Assembly: GCA_041399205.1 (NCBI GenBank)
Contig: JAWKTK010000025.1
Location: 1 to 64,000, forward strand
Source of the DNA: JAGQOZ01 sp041399205
Lineage (GTDB): Bacteria; Planctomycetota; Planctomycetia; Pirellulales; Pirellulaceae
Length of the DNA: 64,000 nucleotides
Reading direction: 5' to 3'
Part shown: positions 1-11,257 of the stretch, piece by piece
Numbering within the stretch: the first letter of the stretch is position 1
Layout of the letters: every line of letters starts with the position of its first letter
Position numbers and translations under genes: made by a program
The notes under the pieces: generated by a model
The model's input: only the letters and a program-made list of their open reading frames with translations
The model's database searches: none
Told to the model about the DNA's origin: nothing

Positions 1-58
1 TCCTTTAGTTGAATTGGCGATAGGGTATTCGCCATTCGCAGAGAAATATTGGAAAAAA

Positions 59-781
59 CTACTGCGGCAATACGGCGTTGTGATAGACGTCTTGCACATC
101 TTCACAGTCGTTTAGCATGGCCAGGAATTTTTCAAAGGTGGCCGCATCGTCATCGGATAATTCCACTTGAGATTGAGGAACAAACGTGATTTCCGCGACT
201 TCCAATTCCGCGTCCGGAAAGGCTTCTTGTAATGCGCTTTTAGCGTTGTAGAATTCGGTGGTGGGTGCGAACACGGTAATGTAGCCATCTTCGCTTTCTA
301 CATCGGTGATATCGACATCGGCCGCCAACATGGCTTCCATGACTTCGTCCGCGTTGTCACCCTTAAAAGATAAGATGGCCAAATGGTCGAAGAAATGTGA
401 AACCGATCCGGGCGCACCCATCTTACTACCCGTTTTGGTAAAGCACGTGCGAACATCGGTGATGGTGCGGTTATTGTTGTCGGTCAGGCAGTCGACAATG
501 ACGCTGCAATTGCCGGGGCCGAACCCTTCATACCGAGCGTGCGCAAAATCTTCACCGCCAGCACCTTTGGCTTTTTCAATGGCCTTGTCAATTACATGCG
601 CCGGCACTTGATCTCGTTTGGCTTTTTCAATCAAGCCCAACAACGTTGGATTCATTTCCGGATCGGGACTACCGTTTTTGGCTGCCACGTAAAGTTGCTT
701 ACCGTACTTCGAATACACCTTAGATTTTTGGCCCGCAGTCTTGGCCATCGACCTTTTGCGAACTTCAAACGCGCGACCCAT
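59..781 (-). CDS. yebC: YebC/PmpR (TACO1) family protein
   Basis: This 240-residue protein matches the YebC/TACO1 family from end to end and has the usual family length. The N-terminus has the typical MGRAFEVRK and KSKVYSKYGKQLYVAAKNG segments. The middle has YEGFGPGN and the NNRTITDVR stretch, and the C-terminal domain carries VESEDGYITVF. Family members act as transcriptional regulators or help ribosomes through difficult sequences such as polyproline; which applies here cannot be told. The open frame extends 48 codons further upstream, but family homology begins at the ATG at 781, which has an AGG about 6 bases before it, so I chose that start. It is divergent from the large surface protein gene. 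Seen: motifs and length. Inferred: function. Confidence 0.93.
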   Translation of the reverse strand: MGRAFEVRKRSMAKTAGQKSKVYSKYGKQLYVAAKNGSPDPEMNPTLLGLIEKAKRDQVPAHVIDKAIEKAKGAGGEDFAHARYEGFGPGNCSVIVDCLTDNNNRTITDVRTCFTKTGSKMGAPGSVSHFFDHLAILSFKGDNADEVMEAMLAADVDITDVESEDGYITVFAPTTEFYNAKSALQEAFPDAELEVAEITFVPQSQVELSDDDAATFEKFLAMLNDCEDVQDVYHNAVLPQ

Positions 782-1170
782 GTTTACCTGTCTTTCCGAA
801 ATCAAAAACTCTGTCTTGCTCAAGCAGCGACGATCTTGTCGAGTGCAAGACGTTAATTTCGTGCATGCGAACCGAACGCGTCGCCATCTGGCGCTGTTCG
901 ATTTCGCTTTGATATTTTGTGACAATTTTTACTGTCATTCGCCATTTTAGTCGAAACGCATCGTTTTCCCCAGATGGGATTTTGGGACGATTTTAGGTCG
1001 GTTTGGAGGCGAATGAGGCGCGAAGCACAACATATCTATAGAAGTTGGCAAGTGGCGTTCGGGCGGAAGGAAACTATAATGAAGGCTTATGGCGCAGCGC
1101 CCACGACCAGGAAACCGACGCGGTTTTGGTGCGTCACGTGAGCCGTGTTCAAGACACCTGAGGGAATACA
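782..1170. other. Divergent intergenic region
   Basis: These 389 bases separate the divergent yebC and ELWxxDGT-repeat genes and should hold both promoters. I see no convincing -35/-10 pair, tRNA or strong hairpin. A GAGGG sequence about 7 bases before the ATG at 1171 is a good ribosome binding site for the rightward gene. Confidence 0.4.
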
Positions 1171-4100
1171 ATGAAAAAGATGCGTTCATTTGAGGTATTG
1201 GAAGACCGCCAGATGCTGACCGTTTCGCTGGTCAGCGACATCAACACGCAACCGGCCGATTCCGATATCCAGTTTGTCGCCAGTCTGGACGATGTTGAAA
1301 TCTTCTTGGCCGATGATGGCATCCACGGACGTGAATTGTGGCGAACCGATGGCACCACTGTCGGGACGTATAGGTTGCTGGAGCAAGATCTTGCAGGATG
1401 GAGTGTCAAGGCGGCGGTTGCAACTCAACAGGTGTTCTTATTGATAGAGGCTCAAGGGGTGGGCGATGTCCTGTATGTCAGTGACGGAACAGCCAACGGT
1501 ACAAGGCGAATCAACGAATTGATTTCACTTGCAAGTTCGAGCATCGATACGCCCGTCGCAGTTGGCGATGACGTTGTTTTTCTCTCGTTCGACTTTGATC
1601 CTGCAGGGCGTCGGATATGGCGGACAGATGGTTCGGTCGAAGGTACGCATTCGATATCCACGGACGTCTTGCCTCAAGGCAGCAGCCAAGTTGTTTGGGG
1701 AATTGGCGGCACTGCGTTATTGTATGCGGGCAATGCGGGCAGGCAATTGCTTGCTCTTCATTCCGAAGATAAACAAACGGTCTTGCTGAGTGAATTTCCG
1801 TCGCCCAGCAGCCTTGATAGTTTTACGTCCTTTGGTGAAACGGCCCTGTTTGTAGCTCGTGTTGGCGGGGTTACTGAGCTTTGGACTACTGACGGCACTA
1901 GAACAGGGACTTTCAAGCTCGCATCCATTCGGAATATCCAGACTCTCACCAAGATTGGCGATCACATTTATTTTGTTGGGAACGATGGTATTCATGGGAA
2001 CGAAGTGTGGCGAACCGATGGAACCGTTGATGGAACAGCTATGGTTCGCGATATCGCTCCGGGATTTCCAGGTTCCACGGTGCTGTCTTGCTGTGGATTT
2101 GGCGCGGTGGGAGACCGAATCGTTTTCTCCGCCACTAACTCAGAATTCGGCAATCAAGTTTGGGGCACGGATGGGACGGAAGTTGGAACGGAGGTCTTAA
2201 CGAATACACAGGACGGTGCGTTCAATGCGACCGCTTTGGTTGAATGGAACGGGTTTGTTTATTTCGCTGGCCGAGTAGGTCAAGTTTGGCGAACGGATGG
2301 GACTCCTCAGGGCACCGAATTCGTAACGGAAGTGAGCCCCGGTTTTCGTGTAGAAGAGTTGATTGTCGCTGGAGAGCAGCTCGTTGTGTTGGCCAGAGAA
2401 CCTGGAGCCAATGATTTCCGACATCCAGGTCTGGGGTGTCAATTCGGAACATCAAAGTTCTTTGTTACGGGCGTTCCGCGAGATAAGAGGTAATGAGTAC
2501 GCACAAACTTTGGTGTGTTACTGTCTGCTGACGATGGAGTTGTGGGGAACGAGCTTTGGTTAACTGATGGAACGGCGGGCGGCACTACTCTGATTCGCGA
2601 CATTAAACAATCGACTCACGACGCCAGGTTATCGGATTTGACGGAGTTGGATGGCCGGCTCTATTTTGTGGCGAACGAAGGTGTCGGCGGTTCGAACGTT
2701 TGGGAAGTGGCTGCATCCGATCAGCCTGCCATTCGCTTGGATCAACCCGAACCCTTGGACCTAACTGTTCCGCTGGACGAAGTGGTAACCGTCCATGGTC
2801 GAACCTATTTTGCGGCTTCGACGCTTGAGCATGGCAGCGAACTCTGGGCGTTGGACTCTGAAACCGATATTCCTTGGTTGGTAGGTGAAGTGCATCTTGG
2901 CAGCGAGAGCGCAAATCCACGAATGATGCAATTAATCGGAGACGCCATTTACTTCGTGGCGGATGATTCGTTGGGCAGCGATTTGTGGAAACTGGATCCC
3001 ATTACGGATGACATCGTTCGAATTTCGCACACGCATTCTGTTGTCGACTACAGTGTCTATCTGGATCGTTTTGTCTTTGTGGACAGGCGTTCGTCCCAGG
3101 TTGACGATTTGTGGATTCTGGATCCAGAATCAGGAGAAACGGAGTTGTTGCGGACGTACTCGCCGGGAATGGGGAATAAACAACTGCAGTTTAAACAGGC
3201 TTCCGGGCAGCTTTTCTTTGTCCAAAACGACCAAGAATTTGGAGACGAGCTTTGGGTGACGAACGGGCGTGTCGATGGAACTCGGTTAGTGAAAGACATT
3301 CATCCATTCCAAGGGGCAAGCATCGAGTCTTTGACCGAATCTAACGGCATCGTCTATTTTGGCGCTTCAGAACCGAAGTATGGCTTGGAATTGTGGCGAT
3401 CTGATGGCACCAGCGAAGGAACTTATGGGGTATTTGACCTGGCGCCCGGACCGCGTTCTGGGTATTCGGGACCGATCACCGAATTTCAGGGAATGTTGTA
3501 TTTTGGAGGTGGGAATCGCGAATCGGCACTTTGGCGAACGGACGGCACACTGGAATCCATTGAGACCGTCTTTGTATTCGATCAGAGTAGGAGTACGGTT
3601 ACCTATCTCAATGGCGTTGGCGACAAACTGTTCTATAGCGAATCTGGTGTTCTGCGATTCCTGGACAGTCCAACGGGTAGTATTCAGGTTGTGGACCTTG
3701 AGGATTCTGTCAATGTGCCGAACGCCGTCACGATGGTTGGCGACGATATCTACCTGCTCTCAAAATCTTCACCGCTGGGAAGCCATGGTTCTGAAGTCTT
3801 GCGAATTGACCTTGAAAATCAGTTCTCTTTGCTTGCGGATATGTTGCCGGGCCCAACGGGCAACGCCAAAAACTTGCATTGGACAGGGACTGAACTTCTG
3901 GTCTCTTACGGCGACGAGTTGTTTCGTAGTGATCTCACCGACATGGGAACAAGGCGTGTAGAAAGGCGTTTCGCTGGAAGCATCACTCACATTGACGTCC
4001 TCGGCACAAAACTGCTTGTGGTGGGAGAAGACAGGCGGACGGGAAACGAATTACGTCTGTTAGATCCGTTGGACCGTTCGGTGGTGACCGTTCGAGATTT

Positions 4101-5475
4101 ATATCGTGGAATCGGAGGCGTCGTTGGCGTGGATCTGGGATTTACGGTCCATGATCGGCGCTATTTCGGCTATTGGAATCTGGGAGTTACCGATGGCACT
4201 TTCTTCGGAACGAAGATGATCTCGACGTCGATTCTGGGAATCGAAAATCAGGACCGCGAATTTCATTCATTTGCGGCTCTCGGTGAAAAGCTATTTGCGA
4301 TTGCCGAACTAGGAAACAACTCGCAAGAACTGTGGAGTTATGACCCTGTTTCCAGCACCTTTCAATTGGTGAAGGTGCTCAACTCGACTGGGGCCAGTGC
4401 CGAGATCTTCATGTTGGAGTTGAATAACCAGCTTGTAATATCGGTCAGCGAAGAACTTTGGGTGAGCGATGGTTCAAGTGATGGGACGCATCGCTATTTC
4501 TCGTTAGAGCAGTTTGATTCTCCTCGGCAGTTCGCTCGCGTTGGAGATCAGATTGTATTTGGTTTGGGGCCGAACCGAAGTGGACTTTGGACGACAGACG
4601 GCACCGTGGGCGGCACGAAGTTGGTTCCATTTGCCCAGCCCTTATCACGAATTGACGATATGTACGCGACGGACGATGGCGTCTTCTTTATGGCCACCAC
4701 AGAGAATTGGGGACGCGAATTGTTTCACTACGATGGCGCATCGATTCAGCTGGTTGCCGATGTGAATCCTGGTCCCGGAGATTCTGATCTGTTGGAGCTG
4801 GTTTCCAGCAACGGCGTTGTTTGGGCGTCGATCAACGATGGAACGCACGGCGCCGAGTTGTGGCAGTTTGATCTGCAGCAGGGAACAGCCGCACTGGTAG
4901 AAGATCTGATCCCGGGGCCTGTCGGATCCAATCCAGCGCAATTGACGTTGGTCGGCACGGATACCGTTTATTTTGCCGCCGACAGCGTTCCATATGGAGT
5001 GGAACTTTTTCGATTTCAAAGCGGGGGCAGCCATGCGCCGGGAGATTTCAATCGAGATGCAGTACTGGACGTTGCCGACGTTGACTTGCTCTATGCTGCG
5101 GTGCGAAATGGAACCAACGAACTCAACTTTGATCTCAACCAAGACGAAGTCGTCAACCAACACGACGTCGACTACTGGGTGCGCCAATTGTTCGGATCGA
5201 ATTATGGTGACGCCAATCTAGACGGCATTTTCGATTCCAGTGACCTGGTTCAAGTATTCCAACGAGGCGAATATGAAGATGGAATTGATGGGAATTCGAA
5301 TTGGTCCGATGGGGATTGGAATGCCGACGGTGAATTCTCGACGGCGGATTTGGTGCTGGCGTTTCAGGCTGACGCCTATGTCACAACTGCGGTCCCGAAT
5401 GTTATTGGCAAGATGATTCTTGATCCAAACGATCAGCGGTGGGCCAAGCGGCCGCGTTCCGCTTGGCTTGCTTGA
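1171..5475 (+). CDS. Giant ELWxxDGT-repeat surface protein with dockerin-like C-terminus (interrupted)
   Basis: A secreted protein of about 1430 residues when its two in-frame halves (1171-2493 and 2515-5475) are joined. The N-terminus contains LEDRQMLTVS, a LEPR-XLL-like signal found on planctomycete exported proteins. The body carries a dozen or more copies of a motif like ELWRTDGT..GT, each followed by a beta-rich LYF/VYF segment, as in ELWxxDGT repeat proteins that probably fold as beta-propellers. The C-terminus has two Asp-rich modules: a type I dockerin-like pair (GDFNRDAVLD, FDLNQDEVVN; about 5041-5205), then GDANLDGIFDSSDLVQVFQ and GDWNADGEFSTADLVLAFQ (about 5209-5388). Tandem stops near 2491 interrupt the gene. 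The stretch 2400-2515 reads as repeat-like protein in frame 2 (VWGVNSEHQSSLL), which suggests two compensating indels. Function is probably cell-surface or matrix; the ligand is unknown. Confidence 0.8.
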
Positions 5476-5520
5476 CACAATTCATCAAATCAAGGATCAC
5501 GACCAGCTTAAATCGTGATC
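5443..5520. other. Two palindromes at the convergent gene junction
   Basis: Two perfect inverted repeats lie where the rightward surface-protein gene meets the leftward molybdenum hydroxylase gene. One is gccaagcgg/ccgcttggc (5443-5451 with 5459-5467). The other is gatcacga/tcgtgatc (5495-5502 with 5513-5520). Neither has a T-run, so a role as a bidirectional terminator is only a guess. Confidence 0.3.
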
Positions 5521-7812
5521 GGCGATGGGTAGGTTGCGAATGCGTTTGCCTGTGGCGGCAAAGATGGCGTTGCAGATCGCCGGTGCACAGGACGGGACGC
5601 CGGTTTCGCCCACGCCGCAAGGTGCCGCCGTACTGTCAACCACGTCCATAATGATTTCAGCCGGGGCATCGGCCATGGTCACCATTTGGTACGCATCGTA
5701 GTTGGTTTGTACGGTTCGTCCTTGTTTGAAGGAAATCTTGCCGTAGCGAGCTTGTGTGGTGGCCATGATTGCGGCACCTTCCAGCTGCGAACGAACTCGA
5801 TCCGGACTCACAATCGTTCCTGCATCCAGTGACACCCAGATCTTGGGAATCGACAGCTTGCCGTCCGGCGTGACGTCCACTTCGACAACGTGGCCAGTGT
5901 AGCCCAGGAAGGAACGAGCACACGCGATGCCCAGTCCCCTGCCCTTCGGCAATTCCGTGCGGCGTTGCCAATCGGCCGCATTCGCCGCGCGACGCAATAC
6001 GTTTTTCAAGCGGCCAATGTCGTACGGATAGTCTTCGTTCGAAGCACCTCGATTCCCCAGTCCGGCGGCTTGCCAATCGAAGTGGCGATCTTCGCCCAGG
6101 AGCGAAAGCAAGAATTCCAACGGGTCTTGGCCGGTGTGATGAGCTAATTCATCCGCAAACGAACTGACCGCAAAATTCTGCTGAATGTGACAGACGCTGC
6201 GCAGCCAACCGATCCGAGTTTTCGCTTTTGCTTGGCCGACTTCCAGTTGCAAGTTGGGAATATCAAACGGCAAATCAGTGTGTCCCATTTCCGCTTCCCA
6301 CGTGGCAGGCAGCGACGCATTGGCGTCAAACGTGGAACCGATGGTTGGATAGGCTGACCGTTGCAGCCAAGCTTCCGGTTTGCCGTTCTTGTCCAGCGCC
6401 GCTTCACAATGCACAGCGGAAATGGCGTGAAAGTAGTCGTTGGTCAGATCGTCTTCGCGAGTCCACGTGACATGCACAGGACGCTTCATCTGTCGCGAAA
6501 GCATGGCCGCTTCTACGCAATAGTCCGGCTTGCTCTTGCGACCAAAGCCCGAACCTAACAACGTGACGTTCACCAAAACGTCTTCCGGTTTCATGCCCAT
6601 CGCCGGTCCGACCGCTTGTTGCACGGCTTGTGGATTTTGCGTGGCCGTCAGCACATAACACGAAGTCACCTGGCCCGCTGCATCCGTCTTTACATCTGCC
6701 ACTGCACACGTGGTTTCCATCGGCGCGTGCGAAAGATGTGGTACCGAATAATCGGCTTTGAAGACATTCTGGGACGCGTTGATTCGGTCCATCGCGTTTC
6801 CGGCTTGTCGAAGCACTTTACCCGGTTGGTTAACCGTTGCCTGTAGTTGCGCGGCATATTCATCGGTATCGTAATCGACGTTCGGACCAAGATCCCATTC
6901 AATCCTTAACGCGTCGCGACCTTGCCAAGCGGCCCACGTGCTGTTGGCCAGCACCGCCACTCCGCCTAAAGGCTGGAACATGGGTGCACCCTGATATGCC
7001 GGAATTTCGACAACGTCGACAACTCCCGGAAGTTTTCTGGTGGCGGTAGCGTCAAACGAAACGACTTTGCCACCGGCTACGACAGGACGAGCGATCACGG
7101 CGAACAGTTGGTTGTCCAGGCGAGCGTCGATGCCGTAGATGGCCTTGCCAGTCAAGATGTCGTCCAGGTCGGTGATGGCGGCGTCTTTGCCAATGTAACG
7201 CCATTGAGAACGATTCTTCAGTTTCAAATCCTTATCGGCGGGCACGTCCAGCGTTTTGGCGATGGCCACCAATTCGCCAAAGTCGGCCGATCGATTGGAG
7301 CCTTTGTGTTTGACTTGGTGTTGCTGAGCATAACAATCGCGAACCGGCACGTTCCATTGTTGTGCCGCAGCTTGTTCCAGCATGGTCCGCGCCGTAGCGC
7401 CGGCAATCCGCATGCGGTCGAAGAAGAAGCGAATGCTATTCGAACCGTCCGTGTTCTGGTCGCCCAAACGTTTGTCGCCCGGAGCTTGCCGAATGACCAC
7501 TCGTTGCCAATCTGCTTCCAATTCGTCCGCAACAACTCGAGGCAATCCCGTGCGAATTCCCGTTCCCATTTCCGAACGGTGCGCCAAACAGGTGACGGTA
7601 CCGTCCGGCGCGATGGCAACAAAGAAGTCCGGCGCAAAATCGGCTACATCGGCCGCCGTGGCTTGCGCAACGACCGTGGATTGTCCGTAGGCCTTGCCCA
7701 TTAACACGAGCGAACCGATGGAAAGACTGGTGCCCAGGAAACTGCGACGCGAAAACTGACCGGCATCTTGCGAAGAAATCTGATTTGGATTGGTCTGCGT
7801 GGAATGGTTCAT
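5497..7812 (-). CDS. Xanthine dehydrogenase-family molybdopterin-binding subunit (IorB-like)
   Basis: This 771-residue protein is the large, molybdenum-cofactor subunit of a molybdenum hydroxylase of the aldehyde/isoquinoline 1-oxidoreductase (IorB) type. It begins with a twin-arginine export signal (SRRSFLGTS at residues 21-29), so it is probably exported folded through Tat. The catalytic glutamate motif GVGETGVPSCAPAICNA lies near the C-terminus, as expected, and LGSGFGRKSKPDY fits cofactor binding. Its start codon overlaps the stop of the upstream iron-sulfur subunit by 4 bases, so the two are translationally coupled. No FAD subunit is present, as in Ior-type two-subunit enzymes that pass electrons to cytochromes. 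The substrate (an aldehyde or N-heterocycle) cannot be read from sequence. Confidence 0.92.
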   Translation of the reverse strand: MNHSTQTNPNQISSQDAGQFSRRSFLGTSLSIGSLVLMGKAYGQSTVVAQATAADVADFAPDFFVAIAPDGTVTCLAHRSEMGTGIRTGLPRVVADELEADWQRVVIRQAPGDKRLGDQNTDGSNSIRFFFDRMRIAGATARTMLEQAAAQQWNVPVRDCYAQQHQVKHKGSNRSADFGELVAIAKTLDVPADKDLKLKNRSQWRYIGKDAAITDLDDILTGKAIYGIDARLDNQLFAVIARPVVAGGKVVSFDATATRKLPGVVDVVEIPAYQGAPMFQPLGGVAVLANSTWAAWQGRDALRIEWDLGPNVDYDTDEYAAQLQATVNQPGKVLRQAGNAMDRINASQNVFKADYSVPHLSHAPMETTCAVADVKTDAAGQVTSCYVLTATQNPQAVQQAVGPAMGMKPEDVLVNVTLLGSGFGRKSKPDYCVEAAMLSRQMKRPVHVTWTREDDLTNDYFHAISAVHCEAALDKNGKPEAWLQRSAYPTIGSTFDANASLPATWEAEMGHTDLPFDIPNLQLEVGQAKAKTRIGWLRSVCHIQQNFAVSSFADELAHHTGQDPLEFLLSLLGEDRHFDWQAAGLGNRGASNEDYPYDIGRLKNVLRRAANAADWQRRTELPKGRGLGIACARSFLGYTGHVVEVDVTPDGKLSIPKIWVSLDAGTIVSPDRVRSQLEGAAIMATTQARYGKISFKQGRTVQTNYDAYQMVTMADAPAEIIMDVVDSTAAPCGVGETGVPSCAPAICNAIFAATGKRIRNLPIADHDLSWS

Positions 7813-8267
7813 TGCTGCATCTCCTTAGCGGCGGTCTTGATGGCGGCTCGGATTCTAGGGTACGTGCCGCAGCGGCAGATGTTCCACATTTCCGAATTGA
7901 TATCTTCATCCGTTGGGTCGGAATTTGTTCTCAACATGGCGGCCGCCATCATCATTTGGCCAACTTGGCAGTAACCGCACTGCGGCACGTTGTGTTGCTT
8001 CCAAGCCTTTTGAACCGGATGACTTCCATCCGGCGAAAGGCCTTCAATGGTGACCACGTTCGCACCGGCCACTTCGGCCAAAGTGGTGACACAAGATTGA
8101 ACGGCGACACCGTCAACATGGACCGTGCATGCACCGCATTGAGAAATCCCGCAACCGTATTTCGTACCGGTCAATTCCAAGTGGTCTCGTAACACCCATA
8201 GCAAAGGCGTATCGTCGGGGATGTCGTCCAGCGTAAGATCTTTTCCGTTGACGTTGATGGTAGTCAT
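7809..8267 (-). CDS. (2Fe-2S)-binding small subunit of molybdenum hydroxylase (IorA-like)
   Basis: A 152-residue two-cluster ferredoxin-type subunit that carries electrons away from the molybdenum site. The N-terminal plant-type [2Fe-2S] motif is CGISQCGACTVHVDG followed by a later Cys (VQSC). The C-terminal cluster motif is CGYCQVGQMMMAAA with CRCGTYPRI. Length and order match the family. I place the start at the ATG at 8267 (MTTINVNGK), where homology begins; the open frame runs 13 codons further upstream. It precedes the large subunit and overlaps it by 4 bases. Confidence 0.93.
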   Translation of the reverse strand: MTTINVNGKDLTLDDIPDDTPLLWVLRDHLELTGTKYGCGISQCGACTVHVDGVAVQSCVTTLAEVAGANVVTIEGLSPDGSHPVQKAWKQHNVPQCGYCQVGQMMMAAAMLRTNSDPTDEDINSEMWNICRCGTYPRIRAAIKTAAKEMQQ

Positions 8268-8537
8268 GCGGTTTGGGCCTCGTGTTAGGAAAATGGGATT
8301 GACCAAGGAATCTTACAGCATGTGGCAAGGCAATTGTTTTGGGTTGTCGTGTTTTTCAAATATCGAGTGAATGTGTCAAGAGAATCTATTTGGAATTTAT
8401 GTCGTTGCAATAGTTGTATTGACGGACTGGATTAGGTACTTTACGCGACGCGGTAACACTCCAAGCAAAACACTCGCGCGGACTAACAACAACATGAGCC
8501 GTTAGCTATGCGAATTATGGACTGAGGTGTTTGCTTT

Positions 8538-8544
8538 GAGGGAG
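8538..8544 (+). promoter_or_regulatory. Strong ribosome binding site before a TTG start
   Basis: The sequence gagggag lies 7 bases before the TTG at 8552. No usable ATG occurs nearby, so this Shine-Dalgarno site supports TTG as the start of the downstream glycosyltransferase. Confidence 0.55.
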
Positions 8545-8551
8545 CTCAAGT

Positions 8552-9909
8552 TTGTCTTTTACGACGTCTTCGCCCCGGGTCTTGTTTCTTGCCGAGCAGT
8601 GTAACCCAGATATGGCATCGACGCCTTATTTTGGGTACCGATTAGTGGAAGCACTTGGCAAGCGACTCAAGAACTCGCTGTTGGTAACGCAAGTACGAAA
8701 CAAACCTGCGGCACGGAAGAATCAGGGGTTGGGGGCGAAATTGTCTACCTTGATACTGAATTTATTGCGAAACCGGTCCATCGTTTGGCAACCATTCTGC
8801 ATTAGTCGAAATAAGGGGATGACGCTAAACGTTGCAATGCGAATTCCTTCGTACTTGACATTTGAACATATGGTTTGGCGGAGGTTCGGTGCGAATTTGC
8901 GAAAAGGCGAATTTGACATTGTTCATAGGCTGACACCTCTTTCGCCGACAATTCCAGTCCGCTTCGAAAAAATTGGCAAGGAAGACGCCGGTCCCCTTTT
9001 GTAATTGGTCCAATCAACGGTGGTCTGAAATGGCCCGTAGGATTTACCGCCGAACTGCCATCGCGAGAGAGAATGGTTAGCCTATATGTTCGCCAAATGT
9101 TGCCGCACTATCGCAGCACCTATCGGTACGCGACTGCAATATTAGCGGGCTTTGAACACACGATTCATGATCTCCCGAGTGAATCCCGAGGACGTTGTTG
9201 GGAGTGTCCGGATGTTGGTTGTCAGACGAGCGATTCAATGCCGATTCGCCCATCTCGGGAAAAGATGACGGTGTTGTATGCTGGCCGTTTAGTTCCGTAC
9301 AAGTGTCCTGATGTGATTGTGACAGCGTTTGCGTCCAGCCGCACATTGCGAAGTCATCGGTTGGTAATCGTGGGTGACGGTCCGGAAAGACCTGCCATCG
9401 AGGAATTGATTCGACAGCATGGTCTGTCCGACTGTGTTTCATTGCTAGGTTGGCTAGACCACGAAGATGTCTTACGCCAAATGGATCAAGCCGATGTCTT
9501 CGCATTTCCATCCGTTCGGGAATTGGGGGCGGGGGTCGTGACGGAGGCTATGGGACGAGGGCTACCTTGTGTTGTGGTCGACTATGGCGGGCCTGCTCGG
9601 TATATTCAGTCGCACCCTAAGAATGGAATCAAGATTCCGCTTTCGGACAAAGGTCAATTGGTGGAATCGTATAGGAGCGCGCTTGAGGAATTGGTGTCGT
9701 TACCCGAGCAATGTCGAGCGATGGGAGAATCTGCGTTTCATTACGTTCAAAATTGTCACACATGGGACGTGCGTGCCGCTCGGATCTGTCAGTTGTACGA
9801 ATACTTGGCAGGCGCGGAGACGCAGTCGCCTGACTTTATGGTTCCATCCACCTCGCTCGGTTCGCCTCATTTTTCGAAAACTCGGCCATCGGTTCGCGAA
9901 ATGACTTGA
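8552..9909 (+). CDS. GT4-family glycosyltransferase (single frameshift)
   Basis: A glycosyltransferase of about 450 residues split by one frameshift near 9000. The first part (8552-9004) holds the N-terminal Rossmann half, including RVLFLAEQCNP and FDIVHRLTPLSPTIP. Reading resumes in the next frame as FVIGPINGGLKWP, a typical GT4 segment, and continues through VLYAGRLVPYKCPDVIV, LVIVGDGPERPAIEELI, VSLLGWLDHEDV and FAFPSVRELGAGVVTEAMG, the conserved C-terminal nucleotide-sugar domain. The break falls in a run of four C's; one more C restores the frame, so a sequencing error is likely. The start is a TTG with a strong Shine-Dalgarno. A second glycosyltransferase follows after 52 bases. Likely role: assembly of an exported polysaccharide. 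Donor and acceptor are unknown. Confidence 0.85.
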
Positions 9910-9961
9910 TGCAAGCATCTTGCTTTTGTTTTTCCTACCACTGAAATAGGCTCGGCGTATC

Positions 9962-11257
9962 ATGAGAGGTGCATTGCAGACAGTGACAAATGACAACAAA
10001 GATGCTGCGCCCAGGTCGGGAATGTCGATTGGTTACTTGGTTCCTGAATTTCCAGCTCAAACACATATTTTTTACTGGCGAGAGATCGACGCATTAAAGC
10101 AAGAAGGCGTGACGTGTGAATTGATTTCGACAAGACGTCCGCCTAACAATATTTCGTCGCACAGCTGGTCTCAAGTTGCCGCCTCACAGACTTTTTACCT
10201 CTACCCCGCGTCAATATTGGACTTGGTATGGGCAGGTGTTCGAATCGCAAAGTCCGGCGCTTTCGCTTGGTTTCGTTGTTGTCAGAGTTTGTTAAGAGCG
10301 CGTGTACCGCTCAAAGCAAAGCTGAGGCTTGTTGCATTGGCTTTGTTGAGCGGAAAGCTGATCAGACATTGTGAAATGAATCGAATACATCATATCCACG
10401 TTACATCTTGTGCTGACGGTGCGAACGTGGCGATGTTTGCGTCGCTATTTTCTAATCTGACGTACAGTTTGACGCACTTAGGCCCTAGTCTTTCGACATA
10501 TGGTCCAAATCAGCCAGAGAAGTGGCGCTATGCCAAATTTGCAATTGTAGAATCTGAGATGCTGTTGAACATGGCCAAAAAGCAAATTGCCCAATACATG
10601 CCAACAATGTTGGCGGTATCCTCTATGGGAGTGGATCTAGATCGAGTTAACCGAAAGCGAGAATATATTCCTTGGTGCGGTACGGGCACGGTGCGGATTT
10701 TTTCATGTGGGCGTCTGAATCCAGTCAAAGGCTATATCGATTTGCTGGATGCTATTCGAATGCTTAAGGTCAATCATTTTGATGTTGAATTAGCCATTGC
10801 CGGGGAAGACGAACAAGGTGGGGCAGGCTACCGGCAGAACTTGGAAGCTTATATTAAGAAATGTGATTTGCAGGATTGTGTACGGTTGTTAGGTGCTGTT
10901 TCCGAAGAAGAAGTAATAGAACACTTGGAAGACTCGCATATTTTTGCTTTAGCGAGTCTAAACGAAGGAACGTCGATTGCCATTATGGAAGCACTTGCTA
11001 TGGGAGTGCCAATGGTCGTAACACGAGTCGGAAATACACCTCAAATGGTCGTCCATCGTCAGGACGCGATGTTAGTACACGCGAACCGCCCAATTGATCT
11101 GTTCCATGCACTGCGAGATATACTCAGCGATTCCAAATTTGCATCCTCACTAAGCAAACATGCTCGCCTAGCTGCTGAACGCCAGTTTTCACACCGAACG
11201 AGTGCAAGGCTGTTAGCAGGTTATATCCGGCAACTAGACGGAAAAATGTCTCACTAA
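9962..11257 (+). CDS. GT4-family glycosyltransferase
   Basis: An intact 431-residue glycosyltransferase resembling the WcaL-type enzymes of exopolysaccharide synthesis. The N-terminal half starts with YLVPEFPAQTHIFYWREIDAL, followed by HIHVTSCADGANVAMFASL. The C-terminal half carries IFSCGRLNPVKGYIDLLDA, LAIAGEDEQGGAGYR, VRLLGAVSEEEV and ASLNEGTSIAIMEALAMG, the EX7E-type region of GT4 enzymes. The start is either the ATG at 9962 or the one at 10022, where homology begins and which has a better-placed AGG. It forms a pair with the preceding glycosyltransferase. Its stop overlaps that of the convergent SDR gene by 4 bases. Confidence 0.9.
   Translation: MRGALQTVTNDNKDAAPRSGMSIGYLVPEFPAQTHIFYWREIDALKQEGVTCELISTRRPPNNISSHSWSQVAASQTFYLYPASILDLVWAGVRIAKSGAFAWFRCCQSLLRARVPLKAKLRLVALALLSGKLIRHCEMNRIHHIHVTSCADGANVAMFASLFSNLTYSLTHLGPSLSTYGPNQPEKWRYAKFAIVESEMLLNMAKKQIAQYMPTMLAVSSMGVDLDRVNRKREYIPWCGTGTVRIFSCGRLNPVKGYIDLLDAIRMLKVNHFDVELAIAGEDEQGGAGYRQNLEAYIKKCDLQDCVRLLGAVSEEEVIEHLEDSHIFALASLNEGTSIAIMEALAMGVPMVVTRVGNTPQMVVHRQDAMLVHANRPIDLFHALRDILSDSKFASSLSKHARLAAERQFSHRTSARLLAGYIRQLDGKMSH

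Noticed and set aside
7108..7704. Rightward 198-codon open frame inside the molybdenum hydroxylase gene
   Set aside because: Antisense to a clear, conserved enzyme; no independent evidence.
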